Positions 1 through 7,473 of a DNA stretch of 9,952 bases are shown piece by piece (positions within the stretch are counted from its first letter, which is position 1; every line of letters starts with the position of its first letter). Location of the stretch: NCBI GenBank assembly GCA_007135795.1, contig SLIE01000031.1:1-9952 (forward strand). Reading direction: 5' to 3'. A program made the translations under genes and the position numbers. The DNA comes from Desulfobacterales bacterium. Lineage in GTDB: Bacteria > Desulfobacterota > Desulfobacteria > Desulfobacterales > Desulfosalsimonadaceae. The notes below the pieces were generated by a model. It saw only the letters and a program-made list of their open reading frames with translations, had not been told where the DNA came from and did not search any database.

Positions 1-180
1 TACCATATATGATAAATAGAATCACCATATAAGGTACATAAGACTTGCGATAATTATATATACTTGATTTAAAATAAAATACGTATATGGCACGACAGTT
101 GCTATGTATATAAACAAAAGGAAAGTTTCAATGAGACCCGCAATTAAGCAAGTTATTACCATAAACAATAAGGAGGCGCT
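1..180 (+). promoter_or_regulatory. AT-rich leader upstream of the cyclic-nucleotide-binding gene
   Basis: This stretch holds no supported gene. It is very AT-rich and contains the sigma-54 promoter at 88-103 and the ribosome binding site at 170-176. The heptamer CCATATA occurs at 3-9 and 25-31 as a direct repeat. Enhancer sites for a sigma-54 activator usually lie 100-200 bp upstream of the promoter, so they would fall mostly outside the window. An antisense reading frame covers part of this region and continues into the gene. It has AT-rich hydrophobic content and no family resemblance, so I do not call it. Confidence 0.6.
88..103 (+). promoter_or_regulatory. sigma-54 (RpoN) -24/-12 promoter
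   Basis: The sequence reads TGGCACG, four bases (ACAG), then TTGCT. This is an exact match to the RpoN consensus TGGCACG-N4-TTGCW, with the GG and GC dinucleotides correctly ten bases apart. The start of transcription should lie about 11-13 bases downstream of the GC, near 114-116, giving a leader of about 65 nt before the ATG at 181. Transcription should therefore require a bacterial enhancer-binding protein. None is encoded in this window. Confidence 0.88.
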
Positions 181-597
181 ATGCAACTCAGACAAGGGGA
201 TCTTTTTTGGGGTATGGAAATCGACTTTGTAAGACAAGTCACTGAGCAGACCCAGCACATATCGTGTAAAGAAGGGGATAGCCTCTTTAAGGTTGGCGAT
301 CCTGCGGGCTTTTTTTACATCCTGCTCAAGGGAAGCGTAACCATGGAGCGCGGCAAGGGAAAGTGGTACACGGCAAAGCAGCCCGGTGAGCTTTTCGGCT
401 GGTCCGCATTGATTCATCGCAAGGAGTTCGCTGCCTCGGCCTTCTGTGATATGGACTCGGAGTTGTTGAAAATTGAACGCGACCCGTTTCTTCAATTGCT
501 GGAATCTTCACCAAAAGACAAGGCCGTCTTGTACGAGCAACTTGCAAAGATGATCGGCAACCAATTGCTCGACGTCTACATTAACACGGCATCCTGA
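181..597 (+). CDS. Small stand-alone cyclic-nucleotide-binding-domain (Crp-like) protein
   Basis: This 138-residue protein is a single cNMP-binding (Crp N-terminal type) beta-roll followed by a short helix. It lacks the helix-turn-helix that would make it a Crp/Fnr transcription factor. The glycine turns of the roll are visible (EGDSLFKVGDPAGFFYILLKG, about residues 31-51). The phosphate-binding cassette region is at about 68-89, starting PGELFGWSAL. Glu70 of the cassette is present. The conserved ligand-binding Arg is not clearly placed: Arg80 is ten residues after the Glu, but alignment to the later RTATA-type segment would put Glu82 there. The ligand is therefore uncertain. ATG181 is chosen because AAGGAGG sits at 170-176, four bases upstream; Met12 (214) is an alternative without such a site. 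The gene has its own sigma-54 promoter and converges on the molybdoenzyme operon. Role unknown; probably a ligand-responsive protein-interaction module. Confidence 0.82.
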   Translation: MQLRQGDLFWGMEIDFVRQVTEQTQHISCKEGDSLFKVGDPAGFFYILLKGSVTMERGKGKWYTAKQPGELFGWSALIHRKEFAASAFCDMDSELLKIERDPFLQLLESSPKDKAVLYEQLAKMIGNQLLDVYINTAS

Positions 598-623
598 TCC
601 GCCCGTGGTGCCTGAACAAGAAG

Positions 624-661
624 AAAAACCCTTCCCCCGCAATTGCGGGGGAAGGGTTTTT
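624..661. terminator. Bidirectional intrinsic terminator between convergent genes
   Basis: This is a perfect palindrome with two 19-base arms (624-642 and 643-661) centred on AATT. A GC-rich stem (CCCTTCCCCCGC paired with GCGGGGGAAGGG) is flanked by AAAAA on one side and TTTTT on the other, so each strand reads hairpin plus U-tract. It lies 26 bases after the stop of the plus-strand gene and 14 bases after the end of the minus-strand operon. It can therefore terminate transcription from both directions. Confidence 0.95.
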
Positions 662-675
662 AACAAACAAGACAG

Positions 676-1497
676 CTACAGTTCTACTGGAATATCTCCA
701 AGGCTAAGATCTTTATCTGTAACGATGCCATCAATGGTTTTTTTGGCACTGCTCTTTTCTATGGTCAGGCTGAAGTTTCGATTGTCTTTCAGCCCCCTGA
801 ACCAAAAATCACCATAATGGTCTGTTTCAGCGGTGAACACCTCATTGGAGTCACTGTCTTTCAGCGTGCATTTCGCGCCGGTAATGACTTCTTTTTCCTT
901 GGGGTCATAGACCGTTCCGCCAACAAATTTCTTGGGCAGATGTTTGTAGTAGACCCGTGATTTTGTACAGGCGGAGGGATTGAGAAACTCCGATTCTGCA
1001 ATAAAATCTTTAAAGTCTGCTTCCTCGCCGAATTGAATGGCTGCAGTCGGGCAATTGTCCACGCAGCGCGGAACAGACCATTCTTCTGGACTATTGTCGA
1101 GCAGGTGCGCGCAACCGGTGCATTTCTGGGCAATATTCAGACCTTCGTTGAAAAAGATTTCATCGTGCGGACAGGCGGCCTGGCAGAGCTGGCAGCCGGT
1201 ACATTTTTCCGGGTCGATGATAACGAGTCCATCTTCGCGCTTATAGATCGCGTCGACATCGCATGAAGCGATACAAGGGGCGTCGTCGCAGTGATGGCAC
1301 AATTTGGGTGTATACGTTATTTTAACCTTGGGCACCTGTCCGCGTACCTTCTCATCGATACCGATCCAGAACTGGCCGGTATCTGGCTGGGGCTTGGCAT
1401 AAGGTGTCCAGTCGTTGCCGACGTGTTCGTCTTTACAGGCAATCTGGCAGCAATAGCAACCGTTGCATACGGATAAATCAACATAAAAGGCTTTCAT
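676..1497 (-). CDS. athS: Transhydroxylase-type small subunit (polyferredoxin with C-terminal beta-barrel domain)
   Basis: This 273-residue protein is the probable iron-sulfur partner of the large subunit encoded just upstream. The cysteine groups are 11/14/17/21 (with an extra Cys16), 67/70/75/79, 99/102/105/109 and 126/129/145/149, the DmsB/PsrB-like pattern. Residues from about 193 to the end form a separate domain beginning GGTVYDPKEKEVITGAKC, with a DHYGDFWFRGL strand-turn. It resembles the carboxypeptidase-regulatory/transthyretin-like fold. The beta subunit of Pelobacter acidigallici transhydroxylase (274 residues) is known to combine iron-sulfur clusters with such a seven-stranded barrel, so length and architecture agree. 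No signal peptide is seen; cytoplasmic. The start ATG overlaps the large-subunit stop (TAATG), with GGGAGG just before it, which indicates translational coupling. The Pelobacter structure has three clusters, whereas sixteen canonical cysteines are visible here. The symbol follows the Pelobacter naming; the substrate could differ (for example resorcinol hydroxylase). Confidence 0.88.
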   Translation of the reverse strand: MKAFYVDLSVCNGCYCCQIACKDEHVGNDWTPYAKPQPDTGQFWIGIDEKVRGQVPKVKITYTPKLCHHCDDAPCIASCDVDAIYKREDGLVIIDPEKCTGCQLCQAACPHDEIFFNEGLNIAQKCTGCAHLLDNSPEEWSVPRCVDNCPTAAIQFGEEADFKDFIAESEFLNPSACTKSRVYYKHLPKKFVGGTVYDPKEKEVITGAKCTLKDSDSNEVFTAETDHYGDFWFRGLKDNRNFSLTIEKSSAKKTIDGIVTDKDLSLGDIPVEL

Positions 1498-4121
1498 TAC
1501 TTACCTCCCTTCAGTACCCAGGCGTCAAACCGGAGTCCGGATGCCGGGTCGTATTCGCGTTCAAAAGCTTCGGGATAATCCCGCCGCCACTGCTGCATCA
1601 TGTCACCGGTGACCAGGCTCACTTCAACCAGGTAACCACTGGTGGCCTGTCCGACACAGCGTTTGGAAGTAATCCAATCGCCGGAGATGGTGTTGATGGC
1701 ACCGCCCCTGTCCACTTTTCCAGGAATGATCGGATCGTAGCGTGCCCCGTGATCAACATATGCAACACCGGGCATGACGCGCTCCCAGACACGGGCACCG
1801 CACAATACAATACCGCGTTCGTTGTGTACCATAACGATGTCGCCCATCTGTATGCCGCGCTTTTCAGCCTCTGAAGGATGAATCCAGAGCGGTTCGTACA
1901 TGTAGCCATCCCATCCTTTTACCTTGCAGGTGATGACTTCGCGGCTCCAGGAGATATCATCCGCCTGGGAGTGTACCCGCCATCGACCGTGGTTGGACAT
2001 CAGGAGCAGGGGGAAGGCGTTGGCACGCCAGGAAGACTGGCGCTCATCATGCATGGCGCTCTTTTCGATCCACTTGGGAATGGGAGGACGTTCCTCATCA
2101 TCCGGATAAACATCGGCAATGCGTTGTGAATAGAACTCCAGTTTCCCCGTAGGGGTGGGCAGCGGGTTTTTCTCCGGGTCATCATAAAACGGTCGCAGTC
2201 CAACCACATCGTCTTCCCAGTCTTTGGCCGTGGGCAGAACAACGTATTGTTTGTCGACAAACTCTTCGTACTTGATAAGCTCCCCGAGACCCATGTTGCT
2301 GAATACCTCTTCCTGAAGGTCGGCGATGCTTTTTCCTTCTGTATACTCCTGCTCCTTGCCCAGTTTTTTGGCAATTAACAGCACGGCCTCGTAATCGCTC
2401 ACGGACTCGCCAATGGGTTCAATCGCTTTGTTCATGTAAATAACGCTGTGATGCTGTGTTCCCTGGCGGGTATTGGTGACGATGTCATCGACTTCCAGGT
2501 TCGTGTTGGTCGGCAAAATGATATCTGCATAAAGACAGTCATTTTCCAGCCATGGGTGCTGAGCGATGATGAACTCGATCTTTGGGTCGCGCTCGGCAAT
2601 GATTGTCTCGTTGCCGCAGTTCCAGCAGGTAATACGACACGGGGTATCGGTCCACATCATGTGAATTTCAGTACCGCCGTCTTTTTTGTCGATTGGATAA
2701 TTGTACTCGACAAACTGGTCGTCAACCATCTCCTCGATGCCGCCGTTGCCCCAGAACTTCAAAGGGGGATCCAAAATCGCCTTGTGAATTAGGGTTTTCG
2801 GTATAAGCTGCTTGCCCCATGCCCGGATGGTGGTCAGCGTGGGTTTGGTCAGGCGTTCGGGCAATGAAGGGTTGAAAAAACGCGTGCTTTTCAACAATTC
2901 GGCGCGTGGCATACCACCATAAGTGATCTGCGTCTGATGGACACCTGGGCCGCCAAGTCCCTGCATGCCGAGAAGGATGCACTCGAGTCGGGCCGGTTCA
3001 TGCGAATATGGCCCTCTGAACATGGAACCACCGAAATAATGGGCAATGGAGGTGGTTTTGGCGGCAAAATCACGGGCAAGCGCCTTAATGGTCCATTCGG
3101 GTACGCCACATTTTTTGGAAGCCCACTCAGGCGTCTTGGGAATGCCGTCTTCCTCGCCCATGACATAGGCTTCCACCTTGTCCATACCGATGGTATGCGT
3201 TTTGATGTATTCTTTGTTATAGGTCCCTTCCTTGAGCCACATGTAAATAATTGCCAACTGCAAGGCTGAGTCGGTGTTGGGCAGAATGGGAATCCATTTA
3301 TCAGCATGGACAGCAGCGCCGTAATTCAGGTCGGGGCAGATGTATACCTGCTCGATGCCGCATTTGGTCCAATAATAACAAAGCCGGCTTGCAAATTGAC
3401 CGACAAACCCCCAGGGGGTCGTTTCCGGGTCACAGCCCCAGAACAGCACCAGGTCACAGTGTTCGGTCATATCCTTCATAACGTTGTCTGAAGGATCCAT
3501 CATCCCGACGATCCCCTGGCCCCAAACATGTTTGGATCCCCAGTAAAACCCTTCCCAGCTGTCGGGGTTACGAACCTGCTGGGTGAAACCGCCCAGCATT
3601 TCCAGCAGACGTGCCTGATGGCCATGGGGGGTGTTGATGGTCTTGCACTCGCCGTGACCGTCACCCTGTGCAAGAATCGCTAACGGACCATAGTCTTTTA
3701 TGATACGCTTGATTTCAGCAGCGATGATATCGGTTGCCTCATCCCAGCTGATTCGGACGTACTTGCTTTTGCCGCGATTCTGGGTGTTGCGGTCTCCGTT
3801 GGGGTCCCAATCGACTCGTTTCAACGGGTATTTGATCCGGTTGGGGGAGTAGGCGCGCTTCTTATAGGAAAGCGACCATGGAGACGGCATCCCCTTGAAG
3901 TTGGATTCCAGGACATGGCCGTCGCGTTTAAACTGCCACGGGTTGAATGATTCGCGATCAAACTTCCAGTCAAAATGCATGGGCCTGATACGAACTATCT
4001 TGCCATCCTTCACATCCACGCAGCTGGGATCGCTACCGCCTAGCAGGCCGCCGAGGGCGAGGGCCCGTACGACGGTTTTGTCAACTTTGGTGTTGACCTT
4101 GCAACTGTCATCTTTTGGCAT
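1497..4121 (-). CDS. athL: Pyrogallol-phloroglucinol transhydroxylase-like molybdopterin large subunit
   Basis: This 874-residue protein belongs to the DMSO-reductase (bis-MGD) family. The N-terminal Cys cluster motif of formate dehydrogenase-type members is absent, and only Cys34 is near the start. The family core is clear: RISWDEATDIIAAEI at about 123-137, and a C-terminal dinucleotide-binding domain after about 700. Asp187-Ser188-Trp189 resembles the Asp-Ser-Trp of Pelobacter acidigallici transhydroxylase, where the Ser binds Mo (from memory, not aligned). His156, Tyr401 and Tyr562 are candidate active-site residues. The Pelobacter protein has 875 residues and pairs with a 274-residue subunit, as here. 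That enzyme moves a hydroxyl from 1,2,3,5-tetrahydroxybenzene to pyrogallol, giving phloroglucinol. No Tat signal, so cytoplasmic. The ATG has AAGGAG nine bases upstream (4131-4136). The family is secure; the substrate (pyrogallol, hydroxyhydroquinone or resorcinol) is not. Confidence 0.88.
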   Translation of the reverse strand: MPKDDSCKVNTKVDKTVVRALALGGLLGGSDPSCVDVKDGKIVRIRPMHFDWKFDRESFNPWQFKRDGHVLESNFKGMPSPWSLSYKKRAYSPNRIKYPLKRVDWDPNGDRNTQNRGKSKYVRISWDEATDIIAAEIKRIIKDYGPLAILAQGDGHGECKTINTPHGHQARLLEMLGGFTQQVRNPDSWEGFYWGSKHVWGQGIVGMMDPSDNVMKDMTEHCDLVLFWGCDPETTPWGFVGQFASRLCYYWTKCGIEQVYICPDLNYGAAVHADKWIPILPNTDSALQLAIIYMWLKEGTYNKEYIKTHTIGMDKVEAYVMGEEDGIPKTPEWASKKCGVPEWTIKALARDFAAKTTSIAHYFGGSMFRGPYSHEPARLECILLGMQGLGGPGVHQTQITYGGMPRAELLKSTRFFNPSLPERLTKPTLTTIRAWGKQLIPKTLIHKAILDPPLKFWGNGGIEEMVDDQFVEYNYPIDKKDGGTEIHMMWTDTPCRITCWNCGNETIIAERDPKIEFIIAQHPWLENDCLYADIILPTNTNLEVDDIVTNTRQGTQHHSVIYMNKAIEPIGESVSDYEAVLLIAKKLGKEQEYTEGKSIADLQEEVFSNMGLGELIKYEEFVDKQYVVLPTAKDWEDDVVGLRPFYDDPEKNPLPTPTGKLEFYSQRIADVYPDDEERPPIPKWIEKSAMHDERQSSWRANAFPLLLMSNHGRWRVHSQADDISWSREVITCKVKGWDGYMYEPLWIHPSEAEKRGIQMGDIVMVHNERGIVLCGARVWERVMPGVAYVDHGARYDPIIPGKVDRGGAINTISGDWITSKRCVGQATSGYLVEVSLVTGDMMQQWRRDYPEAFEREYDPASGLRFDAWVLKGGK

Positions 4122-4237
4122 AATAATCTTCTCCTTGGTTGTTTTCTGGGTTCACCAGCATGAAAAGCCCAAGCGACGGATTTGAATGTCGCATCGCCTA
4201 TCAAACTGCTTTTTGATACCATCCCCCTTGAACCAGT
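4122..4237 (-). promoter_or_regulatory. Intercistronic region with hairpins before the transhydroxylase genes
   Basis: This 116-nt gap is the longest within the operon. Two perfect stems lie at its upstream end. GAACCAG (4230-4236) pairs with CTGGTTC (4248-4254) and encloses the TAA stop of the preceding gene. TATCAAA (4199-4205) pairs with TTTGATA (4212-4218). Neither is followed by a U-tract on the minus strand, so they look more like mRNA-processing or 3'-end-protecting structures than terminators. I saw no convincing internal promoter. The ribosome binding site for the next gene is at 4131-4136. Confidence 0.45.
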
Positions 4238-6448
4238 TTATTTTTCGCTGGTTCGTTGAACATATCCGTACTCTTCCGTCTTGAAAACGTTGTCTTGAAG
4301 ATCCTTTTCGGCGCACTTCGTTACCTTGCACAGCAGGCAAGTCAGATCAGGTGATCCGTACATGGGATCCAGGTGGTTGTTACTCGTCAGCACGTTGGGG
4401 TTTGAGATAAAGACCCCGTGATACCCTTTGGCCGGTTCCTCAGGATAGAACCAGTTGGCGGTCGCCATCAGCATTCCCTTGAGGACGCCCGGAAAGGTCC
4501 GGCATTTTTGCCTGATTCTTCCGCGCGGCGTTTCGATCCAAACCCAGTCGCCATCAGAAACGCCATACTTGGCAGCTGTTTCCGGATGCATCTGGCACAT
4601 GGGGTATTCCATAAAACTTCTCAGCCAGGGAATGTTGCGATACTGGCCTAAGAAGTAGAAAGGCTGGCGGAAGCCGCTGCTCATAACCAACGGGTACTCC
4701 TTGTACAATTCCGGCGTTCGGTAAGGGCTTTCACCGGGTTCTCTGAAGACAGGAAGAGGATCGTAGCCCAGTTCTTCCATTCGCATCGAGTAGAACTCAA
4801 ATTTTCCGGTTGCGGTGGGAAAACCGCCGCCCTCGCGCCAATAGTCGGTCTTGTACTTGTAATAGGTCTGGTCCTTGCCCCAGCATCCGGAGACCAGATT
4901 TTCACTGAAGTCCTTCCATTTCATCTTGCCTTCCATGCCTTTTCGTACTTGGTAATCCAGGCACTCCTCAATTGTGTCAAACCAGTGTTCCGGTGCTGTG
5001 CGTCTTCCGATTTCGTTGAAAATCCAGGCATCTGATTGGGCTTCTCCCGGCGGGTCCACTACTTTGTTGTGGGCGCTTACAAAAAATCTCGGGTGCATGT
5101 CGTAGACATCATCAAGCTCAAGCCAGTGAGCAGCCGGCAGTACCATGTCTGCCGCCTGGGCCATGGGGCCCATGAACAGGTCGACATGCACCATGAAATC
5201 CATTTTTTCAATGGCTGCAACCACTTCCTTGGTGTTGGCCATGTGCACGATCTGTTGGCCGCCGACGCTGATCCATACGTGAACAGGCGCCTCTCCGGAC
5301 AAAATCGCCTTGACCATAGTATCCGGGTTGCATGTTCGGGCAGCCCCCATTTTGAATTTATCGATGCCGATAATTTTGCTCTGCATCTCTTCGGTTAGCG
5401 GCAGTTCAAGGAAAAAGTCCTCGATCAGTCCGGTTTCCGGCAAGACCCAGCTGACCATACTGCCCGGACGTTCTATGTTGCCGGTCAATCCCATCAGGCA
5501 AGTGATGGCCCTCAGTGTATGCCCGCAATTGGCCTGCCTTTCCAGGGAACTTCCCACCTGGATGCACCCGGGCGTATCAACAGCGAACAGTCTTGCCGCC
5601 TGGATGATTTTTTCTTTGGGTACCCAGGTGACTTCTTCAGTTTTTTCCGGGGTCCATTCCTTGACCCGTTCCTTAAGCTCCTCAAACCCAAAAGACCAGT
5701 CTTCGACAAATTCCTTGTCCCAGAGGCCTTCATTGATGATGATGTGCATCATACCCAGGGCAAGGGCGCAGTCCGAACCAGGCCGCGGCTGGAGCCACAG
5801 CGTTGCTCGCGTGGCATAAGCACTGGCCCTGGGATCAATAATTATCAGATTCTTGCAGTAATCCAGGGACTGAATAAACCAGTTGCACATCTCAGAGTCT
5901 GCACTGCTGATTTCAAGCTGCTTTGCCCACATAATCTGGGTTTTTGGAAACTCACCGCCCCATCCATGATAATCGCAATAGAGTCGGCCATAACCGGTAA
6001 CCAGTCCGTACAATCCTAATCGAGGGCTGTGACATACATATCCAGGGCTGATGACGTTGGCGGTTCCCAGAGAGCGCGCCAGTCGATGGATATAACGGTT
6101 GTAGCCGCGTCCGGTTCCTTGAGAGATGGAGATAGACTCCTTCCCGTATTTTTCCTGGCTCTCCTTCACTTTCTCAGCGATGGTATCGAGCGCCTCATCC
6201 CATGAAATCCTTGCCCATTTTCCCTCACCCTTGGGGCCGATTCTTTTCATGGGGTATTTCAGCCGGTAAGGGCTGTCTATGTGTTGTATGCTGGACAGAC
6301 CTTTGGAACACATGGTCCCGCGGGTCAGGGTATCCGGGTTTCCTTCAATATGGACTGGAACGCCGTCTTCTACCGTCACCTTCACACCGCAACCGCCATG
6401 GCAACTTTTGCAGGTTGAATACACCACTTTTCCATTTCTTAAAGCCAT
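4238..6448 (-). CDS. Molybdopterin oxidoreductase, catalytic subunit of a PsrABC-like complex
   Basis: This 736-residue bis-MGD enzyme of the DMSO-reductase superfamily has an N-terminal [4Fe-4S] motif (Cys13, Cys16, Cys20, Cys47). The ISWDEALDTIAEKV segment follows at about 81-94, and the C-terminal MopB domain at about 585-700. Cys139, in GYVCHSPR, sits where the family places the Mo/W ligand. Several stretches, such as DKEFVEDW and GFEELKERV at about 244-263, strongly resemble acetylene hydratase of Pelobacter acetylenicus (730 residues, from memory). That enzyme's catalytic Asp right after the second Cys is His17 here, so acetylene hydration is unlikely. A C-terminal Cys704/707/712 group is also visible. 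No Tat signal: the first cluster Cys is residue 13. The genes before it encode its likely ferredoxin-like and NrfD partners. AGGAGG lies six bases before the ATG. The substrate is unknown; a phenolic compound is suggested by the co-transcribed transhydroxylase. Confidence 0.85.
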   Translation of the reverse strand: MALRNGKVVYSTCKSCHGGCGVKVTVEDGVPVHIEGNPDTLTRGTMCSKGLSSIQHIDSPYRLKYPMKRIGPKGEGKWARISWDEALDTIAEKVKESQEKYGKESISISQGTGRGYNRYIHRLARSLGTANVISPGYVCHSPRLGLYGLVTGYGRLYCDYHGWGGEFPKTQIMWAKQLEISSADSEMCNWFIQSLDYCKNLIIIDPRASAYATRATLWLQPRPGSDCALALGMMHIIINEGLWDKEFVEDWSFGFEELKERVKEWTPEKTEEVTWVPKEKIIQAARLFAVDTPGCIQVGSSLERQANCGHTLRAITCLMGLTGNIERPGSMVSWVLPETGLIEDFFLELPLTEEMQSKIIGIDKFKMGAARTCNPDTMVKAILSGEAPVHVWISVGGQQIVHMANTKEVVAAIEKMDFMVHVDLFMGPMAQAADMVLPAAHWLELDDVYDMHPRFFVSAHNKVVDPPGEAQSDAWIFNEIGRRTAPEHWFDTIEECLDYQVRKGMEGKMKWKDFSENLVSGCWGKDQTYYKYKTDYWREGGGFPTATGKFEFYSMRMEELGYDPLPVFREPGESPYRTPELYKEYPLVMSSGFRQPFYFLGQYRNIPWLRSFMEYPMCQMHPETAAKYGVSDGDWVWIETPRGRIRQKCRTFPGVLKGMLMATANWFYPEEPAKGYHGVFISNPNVLTSNNHLDPMYGSPDLTCLLCKVTKCAEKDLQDNVFKTEEYGYVQRTSEK

Positions 6449-6511
6449 TTGCTTCCTCCTTGTAAAACCTCGTATATGTGTAACACCGCGTCCCTGTCAG
6501 TGGTTTTACCT
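6449..6511 (-). promoter_or_regulatory. Intercistronic stem-loop next to the ribosome binding site
   Basis: GTAAAACC (6462-6469) and GGTTTTAC (6502-6509) are perfect 8-base inverted repeats separated by 32 bases. In the minus-strand mRNA the first arm comes just after the NrfD stop, and the second arm ends immediately before the AAGGAGG of the molybdopterin subunit (6461-6455). If formed, the stem would lie against the ribosome binding site. It could set the relative yield of the membrane and catalytic subunits. Confidence 0.4.
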
Positions 6512-7459
6512 TTAGTATACAGGGACCCTGGAGATTATTGGTCTGTAAATGCCGACTTTTAGTACGCAGTACTTGAGTGCAAAGGCGCCAATGGTATGAG
6601 AGATGACGGCCAGTATCATCAGTACCGGTGAGAATTCCAATACAAAAATACTAAGTAGTGAGATTGTAAGTGGTACGGCGATGCCTAATAAGATGACGCC
6701 GATCCAAAACGCTTTTGCGGCTTTGCCCATGATCAGCTGCATCACGGAATACTCCGCAGTAGCCGATTGATACGAGGCGTTAATCAGGTAAGTGGTGATC
6801 AGGATGGCGTTGATGATCAGAGCCCACTGGCTGGCCACCTCGATTGCATGAAAGTCGACCCCGCCGGTTATCAGACCGACGCCCATGATCAGGGCCAGGC
6901 CATCAGCAAGCCCCATGATCACGAACACGATTGGCAGCAGTCCGGTATTCCAGAAAGGGATGGCTTTGCAATAGCTCATTACGAACCCACAGTAAATTCC
7001 CGTCAAAAGTGCAAAAAAACCGGCCAGGATCCGCATGGCCCAATCGAGCAGGAGAACACCGGGGACCAGGGATTCAGCAACCATGTTATGATCCAGCAAG
7101 TAGGTTGTTATCAGCTGTATCATTGCCAGTCCGGCGAAAACAGAAGTAAAAAACATACCACGGGCGATCCAGGATGTTTTCCATGCGTTGGTAAATGGCG
7201 GAATGGCCCGCCAGAAACGCCAGGGCCGACCAAGGTAGAAAAAATGAAAGGGTAATTTCAAAAGGACGATAATAAACCAACCGGCAAGCATGCCCCACCA
7301 GTTGTTCAAAAACAATGAAACCAGGTATAAGCCCATTCCCAAAGCTGAAAAAACTTCTGCCATCCAGATGAGAATCCCTTGACCCTCTATCCATTCCGTC
7401 TGGGCTGTTGGTTGAACCATCCATTCGTGGGTTGTGATCCATTGACGACGTGCTTGCAT
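6512..7459 (-). CDS. NrfD/PsrC-like integral membrane subunit
   Basis: This 315-residue, highly hydrophobic protein is of the NrfD/PsrC family, which exchanges electrons with the quinone pool for complex iron-sulfur molybdoenzymes. About eight membrane segments are visible, roughly at residues 27-50, 55-77, 99-121, 137-162, 172-197, 209-229, 250-270 and 275-297. FYLGRPWRFWRAI at 74-86 matches the family's LGRPxRxxR loop, and an R/K-rich C-terminal tail with KYCVLKVGIY follows the last segment. The ATG at 7459 has AGGAGG seven bases upstream (7467-7472). The gene starts 14 nt after the ferredoxin-like gene and precedes the catalytic subunit, the usual content of a three-subunit PsrABC-type complex. 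It should anchor that complex and link it to menaquinone. The direction of electron flow cannot be read from the sequence. Confidence 0.9.
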   Translation of the reverse strand: MQARRQWITTHEWMVQPTAQTEWIEGQGILIWMAEVFSALGMGLYLVSLFLNNWWGMLAGWFIIVLLKLPFHFFYLGRPWRFWRAIPPFTNAWKTSWIARGMFFTSVFAGLAMIQLITTYLLDHNMVAESLVPGVLLLDWAMRILAGFFALLTGIYCGFVMSYCKAIPFWNTGLLPIVFVIMGLADGLALIMGVGLITGGVDFHAIEVASQWALIINAILITTYLINASYQSATAEYSVMQLIMGKAAKAFWIGVILLGIAVPLTISLLSIFVLEFSPVLMILAVISHTIGAFALKYCVLKVGIYRPIISRVPVY

Positions 7460-7473
7460 TGCTTCGCCTCCTG

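Noticed and set aside
22..495. Minus-strand frame of 157 residues over the leader and the cyclic-nucleotide-binding gene
   Set aside because: It is antisense to a well-supported gene with a strong ribosome binding site and sigma-54 promoter. Its C-terminal hydrophobicity comes from the AT-rich leader.
4040..4222. Minus-strand 60-residue frame beginning in the 116-nt gap
   Set aside because: The purine run AAGGGGG directly abuts its ATG, which is too close for a normal ribosome binding site. The frame is mostly a shadow of the transhydroxylase large subunit start.
4238..6448. Calling the 736-residue molybdopterin protein acetylene hydratase
   Set aside because: The essential Asp next to the second cluster Cys is His here. 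Acetylene hydratase also does no net redox chemistry, whereas this gene sits with electron-transfer and quinone-linked subunits.
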